NCBI RefSeq assembly: GCF_014642875.1
Contig: NZ_BMJC01000001.1
Coordinates: 1,717,335 to 1,781,334, forward strand
Origin: Puia dinghuensis
GTDB taxonomy: Bacteria > Bacteroidota > Bacteroidia > Chitinophagales > Chitinophagaceae
Reading direction: 5' to 3'
DNA: 64,000 bases
In this document: positions 1-8,666 of the stretch, piece after piece
How positions within the stretch are numbered: the first letter of the stretch is position 1
How the letters are laid out: the number at the start of each line of letters is the position of its first letter
Program-made: the position numbers and the translations under genes
Notes under the pieces: model-generated
Told to the model about the DNA's origin: nothing
The model's input: the letters and a program-made list of their open reading frames with translations, nothing else
Databases searched by the model: none

Positions 1-167
1 GTCTGAAAAAACAATACACCGATGGAGTCGTCACCGACGCCATAGAATATACCGACGAAAATGATGGGTTGTCCTACTTCGTCACCCTGGCCCGTCCAAA
101 AGTGACTTATCTCCTGCGGGTGTCTACCAGCGGCGAGATCAGTGTTTACAAGAAAATGAAGCCTTAA
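1..167 (+). CDS. C-terminal end of a hypothetical, possibly PepSY-like protein (partial)
   Basis: The frame is open from base 3 to the TAA at 165-167, giving 54 C-terminal residues; the gene begins before the window. The fragment alternates acidic turns with beta-strand-like stretches (LSYFVTLAR, VTYLLRVST, EISVYKK). This resembles the second repeat of small secreted PepSY-like (DUF2874) proteins common in Bacteroidota, but the piece is too short to be sure. Its stop overlaps the stop of the convergent rlpA-like gene by 4 nt. Confidence 0.55.
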   Translation, partial: LKKQYTDGVVTDAIEYTDENDGLSYFVTLARPKVTYLLRVSTSGEISVYKKMKP

Positions 168-640
168 TCCTGCCCGGGCTGCCGGACCGCCACCTCGTCC
201 TCGGCGTCCGGCGGCCTCTTTTTACCCAGGACATCGATCCGCACCCGGGTAAGCCCCTGGCCGGCAAAACCCAATCGCGTGGCGGCCGCCTGGGTCAGAT
301 CGATAAGCCGCTTGTTGTGGGGATTCATCTTATCATTGATGCGGACGATAACAGACTTATGGTTGTGAAGATTGGTCACCCGCACCCAGGTATGCATGGG
401 GAGCGTATTACTGGCCGCCGTCAGTTTCTGCTGCGTAAAGATCTCATCGGTATACGTCTTACGCCCTTCGAATTTATTTGCATAGTAACTGGCGACCCCA
501 ATTTGCACTTTCTCCGGGGCCGGCTTGTGATGCCCCTTGTGCGACGCATCATGGTGCATCGTGGAATCTTTGGTAGGCTTCTCCTCGCGGCCAAAGACCG
601 CCACGGGGAGGAACAGACAGGCGAGAAGTCGGGTTTTCAT
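164..640 (-). CDS. rlpA: RlpA-like septal ring lytic transglycosylase family protein
   Basis: The 158-residue protein starts with a signal peptide (MKTRLLACLFLPVAVFG). A Lys/His-rich linker to about residue 45 is followed by a double-psi beta-barrel (about 47-140). RlpA hallmarks are visible: GVASYYANKFEGRKT near the barrel start, LPMHTWVRVTNL, VIVRINDKMNPHNKRLIDLT and the final VRIDVLG strand. RlpA proteins are exported and some cleave glycan strands lacking stem peptides; no SPOR domain is present, so peptidoglycan activity is inferred from the barrel only. It follows the L,D-transpeptidase gene by 28 nt on the same strand, so the two may form an envelope-maintenance unit. Confidence 0.85.
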   Translation of the reverse strand: MKTRLLACLFLPVAVFGREEKPTKDSTMHHDASHKGHHKPAPEKVQIGVASYYANKFEGRKTYTDEIFTQQKLTAASNTLPMHTWVRVTNLHNHKSVIVRINDKMNPHNKRLIDLTQAAATRLGFAGQGLTRVRIDVLGKKRPPDAEDEVAVRQPGQD

Positions 641-668
641 GTGTTGGATTTATAACACACAAAAATAC

Positions 669-2360
669 TCAATAAATTGGTTTCTGACCAAAATATCTGT
701 TCCTCAGCGCCCTATCCTCCCCATAAATATCATCATAAAACACGATCTTCCCCTTCTTTCCCTCCGCTGTAAAATACCGCAAATAGATCGGAACCCGGGA
801 AAAACCCCACACCGTATGCTTCTCCTGCCGGGAGATCCAATTCTTCAACGTATCGGGATGATACCGCATCGTATCGTTACGGATAAGGAAAGCCGACAAC
901 TTCCGCCATTCCTTCACCCGGACACAACCATGACTCAACGCCCTGAACGTCTTATCGAACATCCAACGGACATTAGTATCATGCAGATACACATCATACT
1001 TGTTCTTAAAGTTAAACTTCATCACCCCCAATGAATTATCGTCGCCCTGGCGCTGCTTCAGTTGATAGGGGAAATTATTCTTATTCAATCGCTTCCAATT
1101 GATCGTCAGCGGGTCCCGCACACTGTCGTTATCATCCACCACCATCAGGTTCTGCTTGCGCAGGTAGTCGACATTGCGCTTGATGGCCGGCAGCATTTCC
1201 TTAAAAATGATACTGTTCGGCACCGTCCATTGGGGATACGTGACGAAATTCGAGATCTCGCTGGTCAGCAGCGGGGTCCGGGTCTTGGGCGCACCGACGA
1301 TCACCTTCGATTCCAGGGCGACGGTATCATCGCTCCTCACCTGCAAGCTAAAGGCAGGAAGGTCCACCCATACATACGTCTTTGGCAGGGTGTCAGGTAA
1401 AAGCTTATATCTGTCCAGGTTGATGGCTATGCGTTTGAATTTCTCCCAATCGGAATTGTCCATCATCGACACCGTCTCCTGCGATGCCTTCCCCGTCACT
1501 TTAAGTTTATTGTTCTCCTGGTATTTACGCAGGGCCCCCGTGAGCATCGCCGTGTCGGCAATAGTCACCGCGCTGTCAATATAGCCCACCTCCTGCAGCC
1601 GCCGCATCAGCGCCGTATAGAACACCGCCGAATCCTTATAGGGATAGTCCAGCCAGGTCAGCTTCCGGAAATGCGCCCCCGCAAGAAAATCGCCAAGATA
1701 CGCCTTCAGCGAGTCATACCCCGGATGCCGCGGCTCCAGGCTGTCCAGCGCCCCCCTGACCCCAAACTGCCGCGCCGTAGCCAGCGTCCTGGTAAAAATG
1801 CTGTCCGGCAATACCGAATCCCTCCGCAATGTGACACTGTCATAGTCCAGCCGCCCCTGCTTGAGATGCTTCACCAACGTAAAAAAAGCATCGGTCAGCA
1901 GCACATCGGCCCTGTTCCACATAGCGGCATTCTTCCGCGCCAGGGTATCCTCAACCACAACACGTTTGAAAAAAGCAAGTAAGGGAAAATGATAGTCAGT
2001 AGGGAACAACCCATAGGTCTTACAACCTTCGATAAAAGATAAGAGACTATCACCCGCCGGCAGCCACCGTTGCTTATCACTCCAGATGGCGGTATATCCG
2101 TTGTTGTCATAGACGCTGTCCACCAATTTACGGTATACCAGGACGGTAGAATCGTTCAGCTTGTCGCCGTTGTTCGCAATGGATTCAAGCATGGTCTTCA
2201 AATCGCCGTCGATATCAACTCGTGCGCTCGTCTGACCCGGGGTTTTCACGTCGTCCTTATCCATCCGCCGATTTTTGCCCTGCGGGTTGCAGGCCATCAA
2301 CATCACCATCAACGATACTGTCGGAAGAAAGAAAAGGACGCTTCGCTTTCGATAGTTCAT
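669..2360 (-). CDS. L,D-transpeptidase (YcbB/LdtD-type), probable lipoprotein
   Basis: This 563-residue protein is placed at the ATG at 2358-2360 because it gives a clean lipoprotein signal (MNYRKRSVLFFLPT...LMVMLMAC), whereas an upstream in-frame ATG would bury the signal. A long N-terminal scaffold (about 50-230) and a peptidoglycan-binding-like segment (TGALRKYQENNKLKVTG) precede the YkuD catalytic domain. That domain ends in LSHGCVRVKEW, whose Cys (about 479) is the expected nucleophile. YcbB-type enzymes form 3-3 crosslinks between meso-DAP residues or attach proteins to peptidoglycan. It lies 59 nt downstream of aroC on the same strand, possibly cotranscribed at low level. Confidence 0.9.
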   Translation of the reverse strand: MNYRKRSVLFFLPTVSLMVMLMACNPQGKNRRMDKDDVKTPGQTSARVDIDGDLKTMLESIANNGDKLNDSTVLVYRKLVDSVYDNNGYTAIWSDKQRWLPAGDSLLSFIEGCKTYGLFPTDYHFPLLAFFKRVVVEDTLARKNAAMWNRADVLLTDAFFTLVKHLKQGRLDYDSVTLRRDSVLPDSIFTRTLATARQFGVRGALDSLEPRHPGYDSLKAYLGDFLAGAHFRKLTWLDYPYKDSAVFYTALMRRLQEVGYIDSAVTIADTAMLTGALRKYQENNKLKVTGKASQETVSMMDNSDWEKFKRIAINLDRYKLLPDTLPKTYVWVDLPAFSLQVRSDDTVALESKVIVGAPKTRTPLLTSEISNFVTYPQWTVPNSIIFKEMLPAIKRNVDYLRKQNLMVVDDNDSVRDPLTINWKRLNKNNFPYQLKQRQGDDNSLGVMKFNFKNKYDVYLHDTNVRWMFDKTFRALSHGCVRVKEWRKLSAFLIRNDTMRYHPDTLKNWISRQEKHTVWGFSRVPIYLRYFTAEGKKGKIVFYDDIYGEDRALRNRYFGQKPIY

Positions 2361-2419
2361 ATGCGGCCCAATATAATACAACCGGCTAATATTTCTGAGT
2401 GCAAACAACTATTTTTTGG

Positions 2420-3415
2420 TTATTTCACCACTCGCGGGATACGTTGCTCCAGCAACCAGAGGTCTGCTAATACAATGGCCGTCACAGCCTCGAGGATCAC
2501 CGGTGCCCTTAAAGCGACGCATAGATCATGTCGCCCCTTGACGGAAAAGGCCTCCTGCTGTCCCGTTTCCCAATTGAGGGTCCGCTGCTCCTTTGGCGTG
2601 GATGACGTAGGCTTTATCGCGATGCGGAAGACGAGCTCATTGCCATTGGTGAGGCCTCCAACTACCCCGCCCGCATGATTGGTCCGCGTATGACCCTGCA
2701 TGTCTTCGATGGCATCGTTATGCTCGCTGCCAAACATCCGGGCCGCCGCAAAGCCGGTACCGAACTCCACCCCGCGCACCGCCGGGATGGCAAATACGGC
2801 ATGCGCCAACACCGACTCCACGGAGTCCCAAAAAGGCTCGCCAAGCCCGATGGGCAGTCCGCCCACCCGGCATTCCACGATGCCGCCAATGGAATCCTTG
2901 GCATCGATGGCCTTTTGCAACCCCTTATCCAGATCGGCTTCGCCGCCAATCTCCAGAATGGACGAAGTGATCCGTACACCCCCCAGCAGCTTCTTCGCAA
3001 TCACCCCCGCAGCCACAAGACCCACCGTAAGCCGGGCGGAAAAAGGCCCACCCCCACGATAATCTTCAAAACCGCCAAATTTGGTATGCGCGACAAAATC
3101 CGCATGACCCGGCCGGGGTACGGCCCGCTGCTTCTCATAATCCCCGCTCCGCGTATTATTGTTCTCGAAAAGAATGGTAATGGGCGATCCCGTACTCACC
3201 TGGTTGAAAAGCCCGCTCTTGAAGATCGGCAGGTCATCCTCCTTCCGGGGTGTCGTCCCCTTCTGCATCCCGCCCTTGCGTCTTTCCAGATCAGGCAAAA
3301 AGTCTTCCAGCGGCAGCGACAACCCCGCCGGACAACCGTCGATATTGACGCCTACGCTCTCCCCATGGGATTCACCAAAAATGTTGACCCGGAATAGCCG
3401 GCCAAAAGTGTTCAT
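2420..3415 (-). CDS. aroC: chorismate synthase
   Basis: AroC converts 5-enolpyruvylshikimate-3-phosphate to chorismate with reduced FMN, the last step of the shikimate pathway. Visible family motifs are GESHGESVGV (residues 14-23), RPGHAD (101-106) and FGGFEDYRGGGPFSARLT (113-130). The last carries GGGPFSAR where GGGRxSAR is the better known form. At 331 residues it is slightly shorter than the usual 350-390. Its start overlaps the stop of aroA by 4 nt (ATGA type), showing translational coupling in the aroB-aroA-aroC run. Confidence 0.95.
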   Translation of the reverse strand: MNTFGRLFRVNIFGESHGESVGVNIDGCPAGLSLPLEDFLPDLERRKGGMQKGTTPRKEDDLPIFKSGLFNQVSTGSPITILFENNNTRSGDYEKQRAVPRPGHADFVAHTKFGGFEDYRGGGPFSARLTVGLVAAGVIAKKLLGGVRITSSILEIGGEADLDKGLQKAIDAKDSIGGIVECRVGGLPIGLGEPFWDSVESVLAHAVFAIPAVRGVEFGTGFAAARMFGSEHNDAIEDMQGHTRTNHAGGVVGGLTNGNELVFRIAIKPTSSTPKEQRTLNWETGQQEAFSVKGRHDLCVALRAPVILEAVTAIVLADLWLLEQRIPRVVK

Positions 3416-4749
3416 AGCTCAATATTTACTTTTCCCCCCAATTGCGCCACATGCCGGTAAAAGTCGGGATAGGATTTTTCAATGGCCTCCGCATCCTCGA
3501 TCGTCACCGGTCCCGAAGCCTTCAACGCAGCCACAGCGCAGGCCATGGCGATCCGGTGATCATGACGGGAATGGACAGTCGCTCCCTTCACCCCTTGCCC
3601 CCCATGCACCCGCATCAAATCTCCATCCAGCTCGATCCTTACACCCATCTTCCCAAACTCTTCCTGCAAAGTAAGCCCGCGATTGCTTTCCTTATGCGCA
3701 AGCCGGCTCACCCCCTTGATCACCGTCACCCCCTCGCAATAAGCAGCCAGCGCCACCAGCGGCGGAAACAGATCGGGACAATCCGTCGCATCAAACGTAA
3801 AGGCCCTCAATCCCACCGGCCCTGCTCCGCCAGCCTTCAATCCCGCCCGCGCGGGCCCCGAAGCCGCACCATCCACCGGCCCCACCAGCATCTCTTCTCC
3901 CCGCATCTCCAGCGTGGCCCCACTATCACACAACGCCTGCAAAATAGCTTTATCCGCCTGCGTCGACCATTCATCAAGCCCCCGCACGACGATCGGTCCG
4001 GCAACAGCGCCCGCAACCAACAGAAACGCCCCGCCGCTCCAGTCACCCTCCACCGTGTACTCCGGCTCCCCGGTACGACGCTCCGCCGGGAACCGAAACT
4101 CGGCATATCCCCGGTTCTCCACCTCCCAGCCAAAATGTTTCATCACTTGTAGGGTAAGATCGATATACGGTTTGCTCTTCAGATCACGAACCCTGATCGC
4201 AACACCCCGTTCACCCGCGCCCGCCGCCGCAAAAGCAAACAGCAAACCCGTCAGGAATTGCGAACTCAACGACCCGTCTATCTCGATGTCCCGCGGCTGC
4301 AACGGCCCCTGTATCTCCAACGGCAATTTCCCGCCATTCGACACCACCCGGATACCCAATTGCGGAAACACCTCGTCAAAAAAATCCATCGGCCGTTTCA
4401 GCAGGCTGCCTTCGCCCTTCACCCGGATAGCTTTTTCGCTAAGCGCAATAATAGGCGCAAACATCCTCAATCCCAGCCCACTCTCGCCACAATTCACTTC
4501 CAGCTCTCCGGAAGGCGCCACACCCTGGCTCTTCACCCGCAACGCCCCATCAGCCAGTTCACTCACTTCCGCCCCCAAATCCTTGATCACCCCAAGCGCC
4601 GCCTTATCATCATTCGAATATCCCGGATGACGGATCACCGTCTCCCCTGCCCGCAACAACGCCGCCGCACAGGCCCGCTGCATACTGCTCTTGGACGCCG
4701 GCGCCAGGATAGCCCCGCTCAACGCCGAAGGCTCTATAGTCGTAATCAT
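3412..4749 (-). CDS. aroA: 3-phosphoshikimate 1-carboxyvinyltransferase (EPSP synthase)
   Basis: AroA transfers the enolpyruvyl group of PEP to shikimate-3-phosphate. The 445-residue protein has the N-terminal LAPASKSSMQRA motif with the conserved Lys20, the SGLGLRMFAP stretch, the SSQFLTGLLFA segment of the substrate site and the C-terminal signature RLAHKESNR. These define two inside-out alpha/beta domains. Insertion-like low-complexity sequence (VDGAASGPARAGLKAGGAGPVG) occurs near residue 300. It overlaps both aroB and aroC by 4 nt. Confidence 0.95.
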   Translation of the reverse strand: MITTIEPSALSGAILAPASKSSMQRACAAALLRAGETVIRHPGYSNDDKAALGVIKDLGAEVSELADGALRVKSQGVAPSGELEVNCGESGLGLRMFAPIIALSEKAIRVKGEGSLLKRPMDFFDEVFPQLGIRVVSNGGKLPLEIQGPLQPRDIEIDGSLSSQFLTGLLFAFAAAGAGERGVAIRVRDLKSKPYIDLTLQVMKHFGWEVENRGYAEFRFPAERRTGEPEYTVEGDWSGGAFLLVAGAVAGPIVVRGLDEWSTQADKAILQALCDSGATLEMRGEEMLVGPVDGAASGPARAGLKAGGAGPVGLRAFTFDATDCPDLFPPLVALAAYCEGVTVIKGVSRLAHKESNRGLTLQEEFGKMGVRIELDGDLMRVHGGQGVKGATVHSRHDHRIAMACAVAALKASGPVTIEDAEAIEKSYPDFYRHVAQLGGKVNIEL

Positions 4750-5777
4750 CTTGCAGTAATAATTGATTGTACCAGTTTTTCCAGTTCCGCCAGGGGTATC
4801 GTCCGGACAACACCCTGCCCGATCTTATTCAGCAGAACATAATTCATCGATTCCTTCACTTTCTTCTTGTCCATCCGCAACACATTGATCACTTCCTTCG
4901 CATTGAATGCCGCCAGCGTAGGCAACCCATATCTTTTCAACGCCCCGATGACCCGGTCCGTTTCTTTGAAATCGGTAAACTCCTCGGAGATCATACTGGC
5001 AGCAACCATCCCGATGGAGATCGCCTGCCCGTGGGAAAGTTCATAAAGGTTCTCGATAGCATGCCCAAGCGTATGCCCGAAATTCAACAACCGCCGGTCC
5101 CCGCGCTCGAACTCGTCTTTTTCCACCACCTTCGCCTTAATACCCACGTTTCGTTTGATCAGCTTGGCCAGCGCAGCCTTATCCTTCTGGTAGGTGGTCA
5201 GCTTGTTCTTCTCCAATTCGCGGAACAAAGCCGCATCCTTGATCGCCGCATGCTTGATGATCTCCGCAAACCCATTCACCCACTCTTCCTTCGGCAAAGA
5301 CTTCAGCATCGCATAATCATAGAGCAGGAATTGCGGCTGCCTTATCGTCCCGACCATATTCTTATAGACACCCACATCGATACCGTTCTTCCCGCCGACG
5401 GACGCATCTACCATCGCAAGTAACGAGGTCGGAACAAAGCCAAAGGCCAGACCACGCATATAGATCGCAGCGACATACCCCGTAATATCCGTCACGACGC
5501 CACCACCGACACCGATAAGCGTGGTCTTCCGGTCCGCACCCAATTCGATCAGCTGTTCGATGATGGAGTCGACCGTCGCCTGCACCTTATATTGCTCACC
5601 GGCATTGATGACGATAGTACTCCAACCGCCAAACCGCTTCTGGTGCGCAGCAAAAAGATGCTCATCGGTGATCAATACCGTGTGGTCTTTATCTACAAGT
5701 TTGGCTAAATATCCGAAATCCGCATCCAGGTACCAGGTAGTCGTCTTACCCGAGAAGGTATACTGTAGTTTATTCAT
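4746..5777 (-). CDS. aroB: 3-dehydroquinate synthase
   Basis: AroB cyclises DAHP to 3-dehydroquinate with NAD+ and a divalent metal. The 343-residue protein carries the nucleotide-binding region GVGGGVVTDITGYVAAIYMRG, the ASVGGKNGIDVG stretch, and the metal-ligand motifs EIIKHAAI and NFGHTLGHAIE. It starts 2 nt after the DAHP synthase/chorismate mutase stop and overlaps aroA by 4 nt, so the first three dedicated shikimate genes on this strand form one coupled transcript. Confidence 0.95.
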   Translation of the reverse strand: MNKLQYTFSGKTTTWYLDADFGYLAKLVDKDHTVLITDEHLFAAHQKRFGGWSTIVINAGEQYKVQATVDSIIEQLIELGADRKTTLIGVGGGVVTDITGYVAAIYMRGLAFGFVPTSLLAMVDASVGGKNGIDVGVYKNMVGTIRQPQFLLYDYAMLKSLPKEEWVNGFAEIIKHAAIKDAALFRELEKNKLTTYQKDKAALAKLIKRNVGIKAKVVEKDEFERGDRRLLNFGHTLGHAIENLYELSHGQAISIGMVAASMISEEFTDFKETDRVIGALKRYGLPTLAAFNAKEVINVLRMDKKKVKESMNYVLLNKIGQGVVRTIPLAELEKLVQSIITAR

Positions 5778-5779
5778 GA

Positions 5780-6871
5780 TCAGCTATTCATGATCTTGTT
5801 CTGGTGGTTGATGGACTCCATATGCACCGCATCATAATACTTGGTGATAAACTCCTTGCTGAGATTCAGCTTCTCCCCTTTTGCAAAGGCCTTCTCCAGG
5901 ATGGCATTCCAACGGTTAGTCTGCAGAATGGTGATATTGTTCTCTTTCTTGTATTGCCCTATCTCATCGGCGATCTTCATCCGCTGACCAAGCAATTGGA
6001 TCAGCTCGTCATCGATATGATTTATCTGCTCGCGAAGTTTGGCAAGCGCATCGATAAAATCCTTTTCATTGGTCGTCTCATGACGCCATTTGATGCTGTC
6101 GAGCATCTCGGCCAGCCGCTCGGGTGTTATCTGCTGCTTGGCATCGCTCCAGGCATGGTCCGGATCGATATGCGATTCGATGATCAGTCCGTCCATATCC
6201 AGGTCGATGGCTTTCTGAGCGACATCCAGCAGGATATCCCGCCTTCCGCTGATGTGCGAAGGGTCGTTTATCATCATCAGCCCGGGGCTGCGACGCTTCA
6301 TTTCTATCGCGAGATGCCACATCGGGGCATTGCGGTATTCGGTGTTGCCATAAGAGCTGAATCCGCGATGGATAAGCCCGATCTGTTTGATCCCGGCCTT
6401 GGCCACGCGCTCCACCGCACCGGTCCACAATTCAATATCCGGGTTTATCGGGTTTTTGATAAGCACCGGCACATCCACGCCACGAAGCGCATCCGCTACT
6501 TCCTGTACGCTAAACGGATTGACGGTCGTTCGTGCGCCGATCCATAACACATCTATGTCAAAATGCAATGCATCTTCTACTTGTTTGGCGGTAGCAACTT
6601 CCACAGCCATGGGAAGGCCCGTGAGCTTCCTGGCCTGCTGAAGCCAGGGCAATCCCTTCGTCCCGATGCCTTCAAAACTGCCCGGCCGGGTACGCGGCTT
6701 CCAGATGCCGGCTCTTACAATATCCACCTTCCCGGTCTTCGCGAGCCGGGTCACGGTCTCTATGACCTGGGTTTCTGTCTCTGCGCTGCAGGGACCGGAA
6801 ATGATCAGCGGACGCTTGTTCCAGGCTGCCTGAACAATTTCCTTTGCACTCTTTGTTTCTGTTGCTTCCAT
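5780..6871 (-). CDS. bifunctional 3-deoxy-7-phosphoheptulonate synthase / chorismate mutase
   Basis: The N-terminal part (about 10-265) is a DAHP synthase of the KDO8P-synthase-like type: RPLIISGPCSAE, GIWKPRTRPGSFEG, IDVLWIGARTTVNPFSVQ, SHISGRRD and DGLIIESHIDPD. The C-terminal about 90 residues are an AroQ-class chorismate mutase (LREQINHIDDELIQLLGQRMKIADEIGQYKK). The fusion places entry into the shikimate pathway and the branch to prephenate on one chain, a known Bacteroidota arrangement. The start at 6869-6871 (MEATETKSAKEIV) is chosen because the 25 residues of a possible upstream extension look non-coding. Chorismate mutase allostery of the synthase is known in fused homologues and inferred here. 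Confidence 0.93.
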   Translation of the reverse strand: MEATETKSAKEIVQAAWNKRPLIISGPCSAETETQVIETVTRLAKTGKVDIVRAGIWKPRTRPGSFEGIGTKGLPWLQQARKLTGLPMAVEVATAKQVEDALHFDIDVLWIGARTTVNPFSVQEVADALRGVDVPVLIKNPINPDIELWTGAVERVAKAGIKQIGLIHRGFSSYGNTEYRNAPMWHLAIEMKRRSPGLMMINDPSHISGRRDILLDVAQKAIDLDMDGLIIESHIDPDHAWSDAKQQITPERLAEMLDSIKWRHETTNEKDFIDALAKLREQINHIDDELIQLLGQRMKIADEIGQYKKENNITILQTNRWNAILEKAFAKGEKLNLSKEFITKYYDAVHMESINHQNKIMNS

Positions 6872-6926
6872 ATTAGTTACTGTTAAAAAACTTTTATTTT
6901 GCGCCGCCCCAACAGGCCCTGGCCCG

Positions 6927-8600
6927 CTAACGGCTATTTGCATCATTCATCCTGATCCGGCGGCCCTTGTAATTCTTCCCGTCTATCGCCCGGATCATCT
7001 GCTGCGCCGCCCGCTTGTCCACTTCGATCCAACTGTTCATCTCCTTCATATCGATACGCCCCAGCACCTCTTTCCGCAGATCGCTCATGTCAAGGATAAA
7101 CTGCAAAAAACTGGCCTTATAAAACCCATCCTTCGTCCCCAGGTTGACAAACAGCCGCGCATAGTCGCCACCATTATTGTGATACTCTCTTCCCTTGGTC
7201 CTTCCTTCTGCCCGGCCATACTCTCTCTTCTCCCCGCCGCGAGCCTCCCTATCCCTTCCAACGACGCTTCTCTCCCTCACATTCAGGTCCTCTGCATTCT
7301 CATAATATTTCAAAAACCGGTCGAACTCCATCGCCGCAACCCGTTTCAACACTTCCTCTTTGCTGATCTCAGCAAACTTCTCGGCCAGCATGGGAACATA
7401 AGTCTCATAATCCCCATGACTGATGTCCGCCTGCAACAGCTTTTCCATAAAAGAAAAGAACTGCTTCCGGCAAACATCCTTCCCGCTGGGTATCTCCATC
7501 TTATGGAACGGCGCCTGTACGATCCGCTCTATCTGCCGCAGCTTGCCGATCTCCCGGCTATGCACGATGGACAGCGCGATACCCGTACTCCCCGCCCTTC
7601 CCGTCCGGCCGCTGCGGTGCGTATATACCTCCACATCATCGGGCAACTCATAGTTGATGACATGAGTGATCTCTTTTACGTCAATCCCCCTCGCCGCCAC
7701 ATCCGTCGCGATCAGCAATTGCAACGTCTTCTCCCTGAATTCCCCCATCACCTTGTCCCGTTGCTGCTGGGTCAGGTCGCCATGCAGCGCATCGATGTCA
7801 TACCCCTCTCTCGTCAGCTTCTCGGCGATGGACTGCGCATCGGCCTTGGTCCGGGTAAAGATGATCCCATAAATCCCGGGATTGAAATCGATTATCCGCT
7901 TCAACGTCTCATACCGGTGATGTGCAGCCGTCACATAATACTGGTGGTCGATATTCTTATTCGCCGTATTCATCTTACCCACCGTTATCTCCATCGGCGA
8001 CTGCATGTATTTCTTGCTCACCCGCCTGATCTCGGGCGGCATCGTGGCGCTAAACAGCCAGGTAGCATCCCGCTTGGGCGTATTCTGCAAAATAAACTCG
8101 ATATCGTCCTGGAAACCCATGTTCAACATCTCATCCGCTTCGTCCAGCACTACATAACTTATCTGGTCCAGGTTTATCGCCTTCCGCTCGATAAGGTCGA
8201 TCAACCTGCCCGGCGTGGCTACTACGATCTGTACCCCCCTGCGCAGATCCCTGATCTGCAAGCCGATGGAAGTCCCGCCATACACCGCGATGACATGCAT
8301 CCCCGGCATGAACTTCTTAAAGAGCTCCATTTCATTCACTATCTGCAGGCATAATTCCCGGGTCGGACATACTACCAGCGCCTGCGGGTATCGCTGCCCC
8401 ACATCCACCAGCTGCAAAAGCGGCAGGCCAAATGCCGCAGTCTTCCCCGTGCCCGTCTGTGCCAATCCTACGAGGTCCTTTGTTCCGCTTAATAATACAG
8501 GAATGGCCTGCTCCTGTATGGGCGTCGGTTGCTTGAATCCCAGCTCATCAGTAGCCTGTACCAGCCGGGGATCCAGACCTAACCCTTCAAATGTCGTCAT
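6927..8600 (-). CDS. DEAD-box ATP-dependent RNA helicase with DbpA-like RNA-binding tail
   Basis: The 557-residue protein has the complete superfamily 2 motif set: the Q-motif FKQPTPIQEQAIP, AQTGTGKT (I), PTRELC (Ia), DEAD (II, LDEADEMLNMGF), SAT (III), DVAARGID (V) and HRSGRTGRAG (VI). A charged spacer rich in Arg/Glu (about 440-480) leads to a C-terminal RRM-like DbpA domain (YARLFVNLGTKDGF...MNSWIEVDKRAA). Such helicases (DeaD/CsdA group) remodel rRNA or mRNA. It splits the aromatic cluster, sitting between tyrA and the DAHP synthase gene, and has its own -7 element upstream (8620-8627). Confidence 0.93.
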   Translation of the reverse strand: MTTFEGLGLDPRLVQATDELGFKQPTPIQEQAIPVLLSGTKDLVGLAQTGTGKTAAFGLPLLQLVDVGQRYPQALVVCPTRELCLQIVNEMELFKKFMPGMHVIAVYGGTSIGLQIRDLRRGVQIVVATPGRLIDLIERKAINLDQISYVVLDEADEMLNMGFQDDIEFILQNTPKRDATWLFSATMPPEIRRVSKKYMQSPMEITVGKMNTANKNIDHQYYVTAAHHRYETLKRIIDFNPGIYGIIFTRTKADAQSIAEKLTREGYDIDALHGDLTQQQRDKVMGEFREKTLQLLIATDVAARGIDVKEITHVINYELPDDVEVYTHRSGRTGRAGSTGIALSIVHSREIGKLRQIERIVQAPFHKMEIPSGKDVCRKQFFSFMEKLLQADISHGDYETYVPMLAEKFAEISKEEVLKRVAAMEFDRFLKYYENAEDLNVRERSVVGRDREARGGEKREYGRAEGRTKGREYHNNGGDYARLFVNLGTKDGFYKASFLQFILDMSDLRKEVLGRIDMKEMNSWIEVDKRAAQQMIRAIDGKNYKGRRIRMNDANSR

Positions 8601-8619
8601 ATACTCTTAAAATTTGCCG

Positions 8620-8627
8620 CAAAGGTA
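8620..8627 (-). promoter_or_regulatory. -7 element of the DEAD-box helicase promoter
   Basis: On the minus strand the sequence is TACCTTTG, an exact match to the Bacteroidota -7 consensus TAnnTTTG. It lies about 20 nt upstream of the helicase ATG (8600). No good TTTG -33 element is seen at the matching distance. A GGCCC-tgc-GGGGCC hairpin lies just upstream at about 8635-8650. Confidence 0.6.
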
Positions 8628-8666
8628 CGGAATTTGGCCCTGCGGGGCCTTCCTAATTTTAGCCCC

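Noticed and set aside
6872-6946. N-terminal extension of the DAHP synthase gene to 6946
   Set aside because: The added 25 residues are low-complexity and overlap the end of the helicase gene; the internal Met at 6871 begins the conserved region.
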